Shown here piece by piece: positions 23,296-37,200 of a DNA stretch of 64,000 bases (positions are counted from its first letter, which is position 1; each line of letters begins with the position of its first letter). This DNA is from Patiria miniata (taxonomy: Eukaryota; Echinodermata; Asteroidea; Valvatida; Asterinidae). The notes under the pieces were generated by a model that saw only the letters and a program-made list of their open reading frames with translations, searched no databases and was not told the origin of the DNA. Position numbers and translations under genes: made by a program. The DNA lies in assembly GCF_015706575.1 (NCBI RefSeq), contig NW_024037072.1:21081162-21145161 (forward strand), written 5' to 3'.

Positions 23296-26200
23296 TGACA
23301 TTAACAGTATACTCTTTGCGGTAGATCGTCGTAAAGCAAAGGGTGTACTGCAAAATACAGACTTTTGGGGTCGTTACTATAGGTTGTCTATACTTTAGCC
23401 CTTATTTCTTTGAGCATTCTTTTTGTATACTGGGTTGAGCACGAGATGCACGTACCCACCATCCTTTGCAACGCCTGTGTTTCCTTCCCAAATTTTCGTG
23501 AGAGGAATAGAGCCTGATAGATAGTTCACCCCTGGTGGCCCGCTTGCGAGCCCTTAAATAGGATTCCGACCAAATTAAAGTGCATGATGCCCGATTGAAC
23601 AGTGCATGATTCCACAGCATCAACTGGTATATAATTCCTTAATTCGCACTACGCAAGTTGTGATATACAACCACAGAGATAGACCTGCAGGGTTGCCAAA
23701 AACAAGTTTACACTTTTTCAGACGCAGATTTCTCAAAATTGGGGAGACATATTGAAATTGTTTTAAGATATAGGCCTACCTAATCTACAAGATTTTGGTG
23801 TTAGGCCCCCTGTATGGTGAAAATGGCATCGAAAATAAATTTTGTGAAGCCATGTTCACAAAAATGTCAGATAGCAGTTTGTCCACATGCATGTATTTGG
23901 GCATCGTTATGGCAGTTCTTTGTGCATGCAGTGCTATTGTTTTGACCAGGTGTCATAGACTTGCATATGGACAAACTGGTTTTTGACAGTTTCTCTGCAA
24001 TGATGTCTCCCCAATCCCCACCTAACTCTCATAGGAAAGTGCACATGTAAACAAAGCGTGACGTCTAGGTATCGGGTCTATTCCACCTACAATTACTGTG
24101 CAACTGCAAGATGTTCCTGCAAAGCACTGAACTGTGCAGATGTGAGTGAAGAGATGTGTGCAAATACAGCCAGCCACCCTGATGCTGACACTTTTTGCGA
24201 ACTCATACAATGACTGATACGATTTCAGGAAAGCATGTAACCAGTTCAAATATACATAAATACATTACATGCAACACAAATCTTGTGTAATCCACCCAGA
24301 TCTGGATTTAACTTGTGAAACTATACTCGTCGGTCTCAAGCTTTTCTTTCTGAATGAGGTCATAGATATCAAATGCCTTGTCAAACTTATGTCAAATTAC
24401 AAGTGATTTATATTTCATTCGCTTAATCATCTGAGCTTGATAACTTATTGCTCTTTGACTTATTGAACTATGTCATTTTTTAGACCTTTTCCAATGGGTG
24501 TAAATGATATATCTTTGATATAAACTGTAAAGTCCCCGGCCATTTTGAAGTTTAAAATGGCTGTTACAGTTTGAGTGTACACTGCCAAGGAGGCCAGCAT
24601 TGTATTCAGGATACAATATAAAAGACCAAGACATAAATGTCTCAAAAGTCGATTTCTTTATCAATTTATATGTGTACAATATGTAGGATAGATGTTTAAA
24701 GAGGCTGCCATTCAGAAATTCAAATTGGCAACCCTAGGGCGTTGGAAAAAGGGGACCAAACGAATTTTTTTGGACTTGTTGAGGTGTCCATAGGTGATCC
24801 TTTGAGTTTCAAAGAATGTATACCTGAAATGCATATGGGCTCCCCCAAGCCCACTTTTGGAATTTGCCCCCTTTTTATAAAAAGGGGGTGACACACCCCC
24901 AAAAAGGAACATTTTTTATGATTTGACAAGCAAGCATTCTGTCGGGCCGGTTTTCTGTACTGAATGAAAACAAAAACCAAAAACACCCCAAAAAGTCTGT
25001 CACAGCTCGATTTTCTGGTTATGACATTTGCTCTTGCTTGTATGAAATGTGGCCCCACCCCTGAAGAGGAAAATTTCTGGATTTTTTTTTCTCGTGCTTA
25101 AGCTCTTGGGTGAGCTGTCCAAATGCTAAAAAAAGGAGAAATTATCTGAATCTTTTTTTTGCGCACGAAACCCCCCCCCAACTTTCTAAAGTCATGGCCC
25201 GCCCATAAAAGGGTCAGCAAAAAAAATCATATAAGTTCCGAAGCAAACTCTCACATTTCTTCCAGTTATGCGAAAGATGCAGCAAGACGTTCGTGCAACG
25301 TGCACTGCGGGTCAGCTCTTTTGTTTTGTGTAGTGTGGGACTGAACACGAAAATAACAACGTCTAGACTAATAGTAATACCGTATTAAAGCCCACTGACA
25401 ATGGCACAGCGCCAATACAAAAAAAAATGTGGTATCTGACACGTCCGCAAAAGGGCGAATACATGTAGCTGAAAAATGATTCGATGACGTCGAGATTTAC
25501 CAAGGCGTGATTGGACACTCCACATATTAGCCCCACCTACTCAAAGTCTTATCTGTATTCGCATAATGAGAGCGTGCGCTGGAAATCTAGCGCAAAATGA
25601 AGAAAAAGATAAGCTTTTGCGGACGATTGGACCAAGGCGTTCGATCAGATCCAAATGATTTGCATAAAATAGTGGCAGTATAAGGTCGTTGTTTGCGCTG
25701 TATTTAGTGCGCATAGCGAGGATGCCGCCGATCGTTTACCGCATAATGGACGAATAATGACGAACGCCTTGACCAAGGCTAACTCGTATTCGGAAGTACA
25801 AGGTTGCAGACCAGTAAATAAACTTCCATTGACCCCAATGATAAATGCTTCCACTTCAGCAATTCGGGAAAAATACTCACAACTCTCCAAGGTGTTCGAG
25901 AAAAATTAAAGCTTATTTCATCATTTTTCATTTTCTTTTCAATTTACGGGGGGTCAACATATGACTTTTAGGAGAAATTTCCATCCGAAGATGATCACCT
26001 CTTAAAATAGTCCTGAAGCCCATCGCCATTTTGAAAAACGAGCCTACACTCCATTGCAAAATAGAGCGCTTTTAGGGCCCCAATTTTATCCAAATTGAAC
26101 GGAACTACAAGCTCACAGTCATGTGCACGGCTTCCACCCATATCTTTTACAAACCCTCCAGTTCATGGCCCACAGTATGCTCAAATACTGAAGATTTTGA

Positions 26201-27660
26201 GGGCATGCAAATCGTGATTTGGCCGGCGTAGGCAATTTCGGACCGATTTACTGGTCCGCAACCACAATCAATTTTATCACTAAAGGATCAAATTATTTAT
26301 AAGCAGCAAAATTTCCATTGATCTTCTCCTGTTGGTTATATTTTTTGTGTTGTGCAAAATGTAGGCTTACTCCATGCACACACATCTCGATCACTGTGAA
26401 TGCATTTCATACTGTACTTTCGTATGAAGAACTTTGTACATGAAAACCTATTGACAAATTTGTGACAAAAGTGAGATCCTGTAAACAGGAGAAGAGCCAA
26501 TCAACAGCCACGAATTTTAACCAATTGCTGAGAAGGCTTGGAGGGGCAACCAACCAATAAGAATTCTTGTTCTGTGACACTTGGCAAGGCCTGGCTATGG
26601 GCCAATGAGACGTAGGGTTGGTTCTTTACATTCTAGAAGAAGAAAGTTTAGGCGGGATGGAAAAGTTGCTGGCCAGTCACTTTTGTCTCAGCCTCTGAAC
26701 AAACAACTTGGATAGCAAATTTTACTTCACATTTTTAATTCGGATGAGCTATTGGTGCTCTGGGCCTTTGTGGTGCCCAAAATGTGAATATTGACAATAA
26801 TAATAGTGTGCTACATGGATGATGGGTCGGCTGCCCAAATTTCGGTACCCGACATTTTTGGAATAAAAACCTTCTGGCTGAGGCGTAGACACACAAATTT
26901 TCTGTGTTGTTTGTGATTTTTAATTTGTCTGCTTATAAGTACTCGTTCTCGGAGACCTGCACTTGTACTCGGAGGTACAAGTACTCGCACTCGTACTCGG
27001 CAACCTAAGTACTCGGCAGTACTCGGTACTCGGAAAAAGTACTCGACGACAACACTGAAAATTTTATGATGTTCCAAGTGCTTCATCACTGGTCGTGAAT
27101 TATGTGTTCCATGACTTGGCACACCACAGATGTGAGAGATACTAGTCAGTATGTAAATATCTCTCTTGTGGCGGAAAGTGTGAGGACTTGGGGCCAGTTT
27201 ATTTCTATTGTATTGTTGGCTCTTTTGTTCCGATCCAGACTTGTAGGCAATTTCACTGTGACCCTTTATTCTCCGGTGACGGTCCGGGTATAGTATAGAC
27301 ATATTATTAGAATGATTCCATGTCTGACGAACCGTCACATACACGACTGTAAAAAAATGGGTGCATTGTGTGAACATGGAGGAAGGAATAGAATACCACA
27401 ACCATACACTGAAGGCAAGCTCATGAAGTATGATAAAAAAAAAGGTGGGCAACTCGGATTGCATTGGTCGATGTACATTTATTTTCAATGCATGTTACAC
27501 GCTAAAATACCAACCGGATGTGTACAACCTCAGGACAAAGATAAACTTGGCCGTGGTAGTCTCTGCAATAATACCAAACCAGCGGTGGCCGTGGAAGTAC
27601 GAGTTCAGTTGTCTACACTGTGTATCTTGTCTCTTCACATAGCATTTGGATGTGATGATG
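23296..27660. other. Intergenic between the two sialyltransferase genes
   Basis: The first 200 bases are paralogous to the copy 2 3' flank (GAGCACGAGATGCACGTACC; GCAACGCCTGTGTTTCCTTC), so they are probably 3' UTR or flank. The rest holds a 22-bp palindrome CCCCCTTTTTATAAAAAGGGGG (24867-24888), a MITE (25802-26263) and TACTCGG simple repeats (about 26935-27050). The longest open frame (26811-27488, minus) has no recognisable domain. No gene is supported. Confidence 0.65.
25802..26263 (-). mobile_element. MITE with GGTTGCAGACCAGTAAA ends, copy A
   Basis: Ends GGTTGCAGACCAGTAAAT and (inverted) ATTTACTGGTCCGCAACC. The interior matches 35123-35530 in the opposite orientation, including the TTGCATGCC/CAAATCGTGATTTGGCC and GAAATTTCCATCCGAAGATG stretches. 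A broken third copy spans about 39520-40260 and a lone end lies at about 46956-46978. No coding capacity. Confidence 0.8.
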
Positions 27661-27960
27661 GGTGATCTAGAACAGAAGGCGTTCATTTGGAAATGATATG
27701 ATGGGCCAATCATGTCGGCAAACCTAGCTGTCAACACGATATGTATTGTGATACCAGCAGAAGACCGTCGTTAAAAATGGTGTGGATAATTACCCTGTGA
27801 AAGGAGTTCGGCGAAATCACTGCCCATAAAGAAACGACTTTGATTACGGACGCAAGATAATTACAAGAACACGGAACCTGTTGATTGAATTTTGCTCAAT
27901 ATTTACTAAAGAAGCAGACTTAACTACGCTTCAGCTATATACCGTATTCCCGTTTCAACA
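27661..27960 (+). promoter_or_regulatory. Upstream region of sialyltransferase copy 2
   Basis: Paralogous to 10592-10910, with one insertion of about 25 bases (CTGTCAACACGATATGTATT...). It should contain the promoter and 5' UTR; no core element is certain. A weaker version of the possible UTR acceptor (CGCTTCAG) precedes the ATG by about 30 bases. Confidence 0.5.
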
Positions 27961-28202
27961 ATGAGCCGACGTCACCGGCAATCTCGGAGCCTTATTACAC
28001 GGTCAATACCGTTCATTCCACGGTGCAACCAAAGCTTGATCAACCGGTTGATCACGGCCTACATCGTTTTCTTCGTAGCTTCGATGTACTTATTTGCTTC
28101 CAGTGTAGTTGTTAAATCTACGGCAACACATCACCTTTATACTGGAAACAGTTTATTCGTTAAATCCACGGCAACACGTCACCTTTACACTGGGAACAGA
28201 AG
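27961..28202 (+). CDS. ST6GALNAC-like: Copy 2 exon 1: tail, anchor, stem start
   Basis: Ends AACAGAAG before donor GTGGGT. The stem duplication is clearest here: [13 protein letters not shown] followed by [13 protein letters not shown]. The hydrophobic anchor is at about residues 30-51. Confidence 0.88.
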
Positions 28203-31200
28203 GTGGGTAAATATAGGTATACTAGGCGTTTATATGAAGTTCAAAACCACTCAAGAGATGTCACCAAAAAACGTTTTACATGTATATGCCTGTAAGCAGT
28301 GGTATAACTGGTGTCCAATTCGCCAGGATGCAATTGAGGACCTCATTTTCTGGCGGTCTGATTATTTGAGTTTTGAATATATATAGTCGTGTATAAATGG
28401 GTAAGAATTTAAAATTTGGAAAATTGATTTGCTAAAAATGTCTGAGATTTTGCAAAAGTACTCGATTCCTCGTCCTTGAGGAGATATGTACACATTTTCT
28501 TTCATTTCTGTGCATAGCGTTTGTCCAACCAATCATACTCTTATCTCAAAGTATTCATTTATAGTAGCAGTTGCATTATGCTTCAGGATTTATAATGCTA
28601 ATACATAGGCGTAGCGGGAGGGAGGGGGTAAGGGGGGTATTCCCCCCCCCCAATATTTTGTTAAGACTGCCCTTTTCTATTTAAATGCCCTTTTTTCACC
28701 AGCGCTTACCCCCAATATTTTGTAAAGAGTGACTTTTTATAACAAGTGCCCTTTGTTTCTGAACAAGTGCCCTTTTTAAAAGTAAGTGGTGGCCATTTGG
28801 TGCCAACTTGCGGGTGCCAAAGAAATTACGACAGTTATACCGGTAATAATGTCCGCCTGTGCACAACATTCGGACTGAGCCAGCTGGGGTAACTCCTTAT
28901 AGGGGTATCTGTACTCTATTCTGTAATAGGTTATATATTTTCACGATCGTCGGATTTGAACAGTGCTCCCATTGAAAGCATGGTACGAAAAACCCTTTAT
29001 TTTTCAGCATTCATTTGCTGAGGGAACCCCCCCCCCCTACAAAAAATCCTAGATCCGCCCCTTCTTGCAAGTAGTCTTATCTATAGGGACTTTAAAAGAA
29101 CACAACTAAACAGTTCTGGTGCAAAGTCCTACATACGATTTACCAGTTAACACCTCATAACCGCCCCTAAAACTCACCTGAAGGGTTACAAAGATCCGGC
29201 ACTTAAAATGTAGCCAAACATTGACTTAGTGATCGTGAAATGATTTTACATCTGCTCTGAATATCGACTTCACACTATAGGAAGCGGGGATATGTGTCCA
29301 CGTGTCTCTAATCTTCTCATTTGGACTACATAACCTGTAGTCCAAGCAGGAACTGTTTTCATGCTCGGAGTGGGCGAGGGTATTAATGGCCATAATGTGG
29401 AAAGCTGTTTATAATTATTTGGCATATCTGCACAATATTTTGAGATTTTGGATGCGTTTGTGAAGTTCTTGCATTGGAAAATCCAAACTTATAACCACAA
29501 AGTCTCTTACCATCCTGCTTTTAGTTGAACCACTTTGATGAACAATTCTAATTTGAGGACCAAGTCTCAAAAACTGTTATCGTCTCCAAAACTTAGTTAC
29601 AGGTATAGTGAGTGCACTCAGTTGTGACATTGAATGGCAAACGTAGTTGTATTTCAAGTGCAGTGCCATATTTACTACCTGCTCCAAGATATTTGTTTAG
29701 ATGAAATAGATGTCTATTTCCTTAATTGAAAACCAAGGCCTGACTGTGCGGTGCCTGAATTTTCTGGCTATAATTTGCACGCGCATTGTGGTCGCATCAG
29801 AGGCGCAAGGAAACGATCGCGTGACAGGCGTTAGGCCCTACTTACATGTAAATAAAAGTGCTAGTTGCACTCTCTCATTATTTTCACAATGGCTGCCACG
29901 TCTATGAACGGGTGAGTTTGCAATGGCCCCACATCATAAAATATTTGTCTAATGCATATAAAAATAAACCCACTGAACCAGTCACTACCAAAAACCCCAA
30001 AACAACAACACACTGCGGAGAGCATGCAATGAAGCGCGATGGAGTCCTTCGCATATACGTGCTGTACCGATATACAGGTATACCACACAAAAGAATTCTG
30101 CAGGGGTTTGTAGTGGAATATTCACACTCCACATCGAAGGTTGGGTAAACTCTGGGCAAAGGTGATTTGATATACGGTACCCTGCTCTGACATATTGGCA
30201 GGGACAATGGTACCCCGCAAGTCTGTCTTTAGACATTGAAGCACCCCATAGGCTATATTTTAAGATTTCCAAGGGGACAAAAGAGAACAAAACAAGGGGG
30301 TCAGGGTCAAAGAATAGTGGTACCCCATAAGCTAAGTGTGGGCGTGGAGACATGGGTATACTACTACTAGGGATTAGGGAACAAAATATTGTATACGTCT
30401 CCACAGGGCAATTTGCTATAGGTGAATGCGTCTCCACAAGGTTATCACGACATAGATACAATGTACTATGGATTTTACTTTAAAAAAAAAGTAAGAATTT
30501 CCAAGGTGTGTTGATCCATCGCAAATTGAAGTATTTTATGTATTAGGGATATATTAAGGCCGAATTTCAGCCCAGGAAATTAATTCTGGTTAAAATAGTG
30601 AGGGTTTTGAAAGTAGATTTTCACATTGTAAAATTTAAGTACACGAGAACAAGGACATGTGACTCCACAATGAAACAAATTTCAGTATGTATAGTTTGCA
30701 AAATTTGAAGCCTGTAGTGCAGACGACTAGGAGGGTTAATTATTGGGATTTATAGAAGCTCCGTTAGTTCAAGAATAATAGCCTTTTTCTATTTTTTTAA
30801 CATAAGAAAATAACAAAAGTAGCAACGATACCCGTATATTTAAAATTATTTTAAATACATTGACATTTACAAATCGAAAACGAGTCATGAATTAATCACA
30901 TTAATCGTTTACAGAATATAAATGCAAATAAATGAAGCGCTATCGAATCCATCGCATACGTGAGCTGCATACCACACAAAAGAATTGTTCAGGGGTTTGT
31001 AGTCGAATATCCACACTCCACAGAAGGTTGGGTAAATTCTGGGCAAAAATGGTTTGCAGAATTCGAAGCCTTGTGACGTTCAGACGACTAGGAGGGTTAA
31101 TTATTGGGATTTTTTTAGAAACACCATCGGTTCAAGAATGATACCCTTTTCTATTTTTTTTAACAGAAGAAAATAGCAAACATAGCAACGATAACCGTAT

Positions 31201-34200
31201 ATTTATAATAATTCTAAACAAACTGACATCTATACAATTCGAAAACGAGTCATGAATTAATCACGTGAAGCATTCACAGGATGTACAGCAACCGTTGACA
31301 CTTTTCGTCTTTTGTTGCAAAGTGAAAGAGACAGTCGATTATCAGTGGTTGTTTCTATGTGTTTCTTTTTCTTTCAGCGAACCGTCAATGCATGCATGAT
31401 TATCATTGCTTTATTCCCGTTTCGTTTTGATAATATTTTCAATTTTCAATTGTATTCCGGATGATCCCTTGCGTTGCGTCCAGTTGCTTAATGGTTGTGG
31501 TAGCCTGTATTATTCAGCTGCAGAAATAACGAAATTGAAGAAATTAACATGCTTGAATATTATCTCAGTTGTTTCGAGTTGTTTCAGTACAGTAGCGTGT
31601 CCAGCTTTTGATGTGGGGGGGGGGGGGGGACCGCACATCCGCGCCGAAATGTAAAAATGTTTTTTTTTTACTCCGGGCACTTTTCTTTGGGTAGATGTCA
31701 AAACTCTCTAAAGTATATGGAAATACTTACTGAAAAAAAAATATCTTTCACAAAAACAATCCGCCCGGGGGAGGGGGAGGGGGGGGGGGGTCAAGGTGCC
31801 CCCTGCCCCCCTCTTGATAGCCACTGTTTCATTAGTACGGGTAGAGGTACAAACAGGTACACGAGGAAACTTCACACAAAAACAAACTCTTGAGTTCTAA
31901 TGTCATTGGTACACATTCTTAAACCATTCTCTCCTCCCCAAGAGGAATGAGGCTGTAACATTTAAATGTCTCCCCGTACTAACATGGTCTAACAGCCAAT
32001 TAAATATCCCAAAACTAACCATCACCCACCTGCCAATTCACAGCAATGGTGTTTAGCCTATAATAATTATGAACCCTTGTTCTTTTAATTTTTTCTCGAC
32101 AGCATGACGACGCGAGGTCGCAATTGCACTGGCTTGACCTGCAATCATTCTGTCAAACCGTCACCACCGACTAATCATGCACTTCAGTAAGTTTAGCCTC
32201 ATCTTATTGTATGCATTAATGCGAGAAGATACCGGAACATTTGTCATTTTTTTTAAATTATGCATTATGTTATTGACCAATCACAGTTTAAGTACTGATT
32301 TTGAAGTGAAAGACGTCACGATTTAGTAAAGTCGACTCCGATTGGCTGAGGCGCGAGATCGCATAAATCTGCATGCTCAGACGTTATACAGGAGACTTGG
32401 CTCCGTGGATAACGGGTGATACTCAGACTAACTCGCACTAACGTCTCGGCAATTTCGTATAAGCGGTTTAACGTTTTCTTTCTTTTCTCCCTAAAGGATG
32501 ATACTCAGACTTACTCGCACTAACGTCTCTGCCATTTCGTATCCAGCAATGGTGTTTAGCCTATAATAATTATGAACCCTTTTTCTTTAATTTTTTTTCT
32601 CGACAGCATGATGATGCGAGGTCCCAATTGCACTGGCTTGACCTGCAACCATTCTGTCACACCGACACCACCGACTAATCAGGCACTTCAGTAAGTTTAG
32701 CCTTGCAGCACTCGGTGCTTTAGGGAACCAATGAGCGATCGAGAAATGCTCGCCAGACGGTTTTAAACAAACGTGCTATACACGTGCAGTACGTGACACA
32801 GCATCATCCCCCCATAGGGAACCAATCAGCGATCGAGATTTAATGGCTCGCCCGACGACTGTAAACATTCGCTCTATACGTGCAGTGAGCAAGCATCATC
32901 GCTAATTATGCAACGCAGTGATACCCCGCGATTATACTGCGGCAAATGGGAACATACCGTTTTGTTAAAATGGCCACGCCTCCAGTGCTACGAAATGACC
33001 AAGACGTTAATGAGGGAACGTCAAAAAGCAATCATGCAAGGGCGCTACAGAACATCGCTTCTATCGCTTTTGATCATTGACGTCTAGGGCCTAGACTGTT
33101 CCTCTTGCCGCACTTGGTGCTTTAGAAATGGTGTCAGGGTACAGCAAAATGAGTCTTATCTGATCCTGTTGTTAACTCAATAATGTTTTCTTTTGGTCAT
33201 GTTACCAGACCCTGGGCTGCTGACAATTACACAAATCGTTTCTTCTGGGAAACCTTCCTTGAGTCCGGGGAATTTGTCACCTTCAAAGGAGGAGAAGGAC
33301 AGGAGCTTGAATTCAGGAAAAATCCAGGCTATGTTCCATCGGTGAGACAAAGCAAGCTTAATTGCGCGCGACCGTGGTGCATGTGCCACGGGAGAGCTCA
33401 TGTGATCATAGCTCCCCTCACGTTGTGTACACCATACCCGGTTAATTGGTGGTGTTTACCCCTCAGCCCTATTCCTAAGCTTTTTTTTTTTTTTGCGGGA
33501 ATTCATAGATTATTATTTTTGTTAATTGGTGGGGTCGAAATACTCTACCATGAGTTTTATCCAAAAGCCCTTTCTGGATCTTTAATTTTGATGGGATGGA
33601 ATTGATGTTATTGGACCAGTCACGACCACCTGCTTCTGACCAAACATTACGCATACAGTATATACTGATGGAACCCATGCTCCATTTTGAGGCTTTGTTT
33701 TAGGAAAATATTTTTTTTTAGGGATATCTCGTTGCTTCAGTTTCTGCCTCTCCATTGTTTTAAGAATATTAACTGTCACTGTGAAGAATGAAATAAAAAT
33801 GCTGCACAGAATAATGTTACATTCCACAAAGCAATTCTGTGGTCGCTTATATGCAGCTTGTCGATATTTCAACGGCTCACTTCGCGTAACAAATGGTGGC
33901 ATATCCCTTTGCAAAAGTATTTGTCTGTATATCTTCTTTGATTCACTGGCTTTACTTTGCTTTCCCTTGACTTGTGTTTTACAGAAATGCCCGACCTCAA
34001 TTCAGCGGAGAATGTCCAACAATGGGAGGGGCCGTACAATATTCCACCCAGAGATTCACTTGCTAACGAACAGTGAACTACTAAACGAGTCCGAGTACGA
34101 AAGACTGAGCCCCTATTACATGCCATTCGGTTACAAATACAGGGCGAATCAGTCGGGCTATGAAGGTAAGGCTTCAAATTCGCCATGTATGGACACGACG

Positions 34201-37200
34201 CAGTATTTCCAGAAAACAAGGGATCGTGTTAAGAAGGACCCCATCAACTTGAATTACGGCGTTTTCCTGTTATAAAGACGGCTTGGCAGTCCTGCCCAGG
34301 CTGACACGCGGGATTTTCAGTTTGTACCCAATTCCGCGGATTTTGCGCCAAAGTATTTATCTTGCGTTTACCGAGTCCAACGTCTACAAATCAAATGAAC
34401 ATTTCTAATGCCAAGCTGACCATTTTGAATACCACTGATCTTGCAGTGACGTAATCAGCTTTTGATGTCGGGGGGGGGGGGGGGCGCACTTGCACATCCG
34501 CACCGAAATGTTGACAAGTGTTTTTTTTTTCTCCTGACACTTAGACTCCGTAAAAAGCGGGGGGGGGGGGGGGGGCGCTGGTACCCATCTTCCAAATGAG
34601 GACGCTCTTCAAAACTGACCATTATTATGCATACTGGTAAAGATATGCCGATTTTCACGGCGCATTGTAATGGTTTTGGAGCTTGATTTTCTGTTTGTGT
34701 GTGTTCATGTCCGAACTCTCTAACCATTAATGGAACTACTTATTGACAAATATCTTTCACACACAAAATGACTTAAAGCTCCCTGAACGTCATGTAAACC
34801 TCCATGACCGCAGGTTAAATTTTAGCTTTCCTTCTTCCTTTTCTTGTACCATTAGTCTATCTGTCTACGCTCAAAATCTTTCCACCAAAAAATTCCATAT
34901 TCGAATTTTCAAACGACCATCCCCGGCCTGAATGTCTGTCCTGTGCAGTCGTCGGTAATGGCGGCATACTCAAAGGATCCCGGAAAGGTGCAGAGATTGA
35001 CAACCATCACATGGTCTTCCGGTAAGGCCCATCCACAGTTTCGAAATTTAAAATGAAAATATGAAATGTATTATTTAACTGGAGAACAGTCAAACTTGCA
35101 ACCGGTTGACACTTGCCCCTACGGTTGCAGACCAGTAAATCGGTCCGAAATTGCCTACGCCGGCCAAATCACGATTTGCATCCCCTCAAAATCTTCAGTA
35201 TTTGAGCATGCTGTGGGCCATGAACTTGAGGGTTTGTAAAAAATATGGGTGGAAGCCGTGCACAGGACTGTGAGCTTGTAGTTCCGTTCAATTTGGATGA
35301 AATTGGGGCCCTTAAAGCGCTCTATTTTGCAATGGAGTGTAGGCATCGTTTTTCAAAATGGCGATGGGCTTCAGGACTATTTTCAGGGGTGATCATCTTC
35401 GGATGGAAATTTCTCCTAAAAGTCATCAGTTGACCCCCAAAAAATTGAGTTGTGAGTATTTTCCCCGAATTTCTGAAGTGGGAGCATTTACCATTGGGGT
35501 TTATGGAAGTTTATTTACTGGTCTGCAACCGTACGTGTTGTAGTCGTGGTACATGCATAAACAAGTCCATTACATGTACATAGTCAGTCACAGTCCCGGC
35601 ATGATAGGACCGCGACTCATAACCTATTCAAATAGCTTGAAAAGGGAATTCCTTTGTTATCGTTCACTTGCTTTCATTGGTTATTTATCTATTCCGACTG
35701 AATGGAAAAGGTCAAGGATTGATAGAGGTGACACCTCTTGGTAGGTGAAAGCATTCTTCATCAGCTCAATGCAACTGAAAATCCGTCAAAATGACTGTAA
35801 AATGCACATGTATTCTTTGGCGACTTGATAAATTATCAGGTGCCTTTTCCACAAAAGAGATTATTGGATGCCAATACATTAGTAATGTGACGCTGAATTA
35901 TAAACCTTCTTTTTCTGATACACTGTATTGAATTGTATTAATTTTGCATCCAGTGTTAACAAGGCTATTAGACGAAACCATGAAAGGGATGTTGGGAGTC
36001 GCACAACACATTACATTTTCTATGACCGATCTCTACGCGCTACCAATGCAGCGGACGTCCCAAAAGATAAGGTAGGAGCGATTGTAGCATGTTTGTTCAG
36101 CTGTCCTGAACTGCTCTTTCACAAATGCATGCAATGATGCTAAGGTCGTATTAACAGGCTTGCATTGATCAAAATGGCTTCAGTTTATTCAATGATATAT
36201 TATCCATACTTGGCGATTTTTATCCTGGGCGATTTTGTGATACTTGCAGAGCTATAATCAGGGATTCATTCTTAAACATGAAATAACAGGGGAAAATGTC
36301 AGTTATCATCTAAATCGTTGTTGCGCTTTTCAAATTCACCAAAAACAGTTAAAAAAAAAGAAGAAGACTTTTGTTTGCTTTCCTTCACGAAATTCAGGGA
36401 ATAATTTACGTATTCGTGCCGTGCCGGGACAACGACTACAAATACATCACTTCAGTTGTGCGAGGCAAGGATCCAAAGCTTAAAGCCGCCGCTCAAGATG
36501 TTAGAATCCTGCATCCAGACTTCATAAGATACATCAATAAGATGTAAGTTCAAATGAGAATGTTAGCTTAATTTCAATTCCACACTTGGTTTCTCGTGCG
36601 TTCTTCGTATATAATTTCGATGGTGCTAGAAGTTCACAAAATAATTTAGCCTTCGACGTGACACGTCCCGAATGAATGGGCCCGAAATCAGAAAAACACT
36701 GACACGAGTCCCTTCTAGGGAGGTGGGTTGAGAACTCTCGATCCGTGTAGAGAAGTCCGACACCGTGTTGAGAGCCGTAGTATGAAATACTTCTGGGTTA
36801 CGTTCGAATTTGACATGTCTTGTATTCGGCTACTTTTCCCATGGCAATTCAACGAAAATAGATGCAAAATGAAGCAGCACCTGGTTTTGTTTTCATCTTT
36901 TAAGTTTTTTAAAGCACCAGCAGGAGAGCTATACTTGATAGTAATTAAGTTTATTTATAGCCAATCCGTCAGGGATGCTGGGCTTGTATTGTTTGTTTTG
37001 TCTGTAGATATAATTATTATATTGTAAATTTTGAAAGGCGCTTTTTGATTTTTTTTTCTGTGAAAATTGTGCATCTCTTCTTTTTAAAATTTTTCTGTTT
37101 GATATTTACCTGAGAAAGTAATAAATGAAATGAAATAAAATAAAACGAAACTTCATAAAGCCGAGTTCACACAGCGTTTGAATTTTATCTTAAAGACAAG

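Noticed and set aside
26811..27488. 225-codon minus-strand open frame
   Set aside because: The longest anonymous frame in the intergenic region. It covers TACTCGG simple repeats, has no recognisable domain, and there is no paralogous or splice support.
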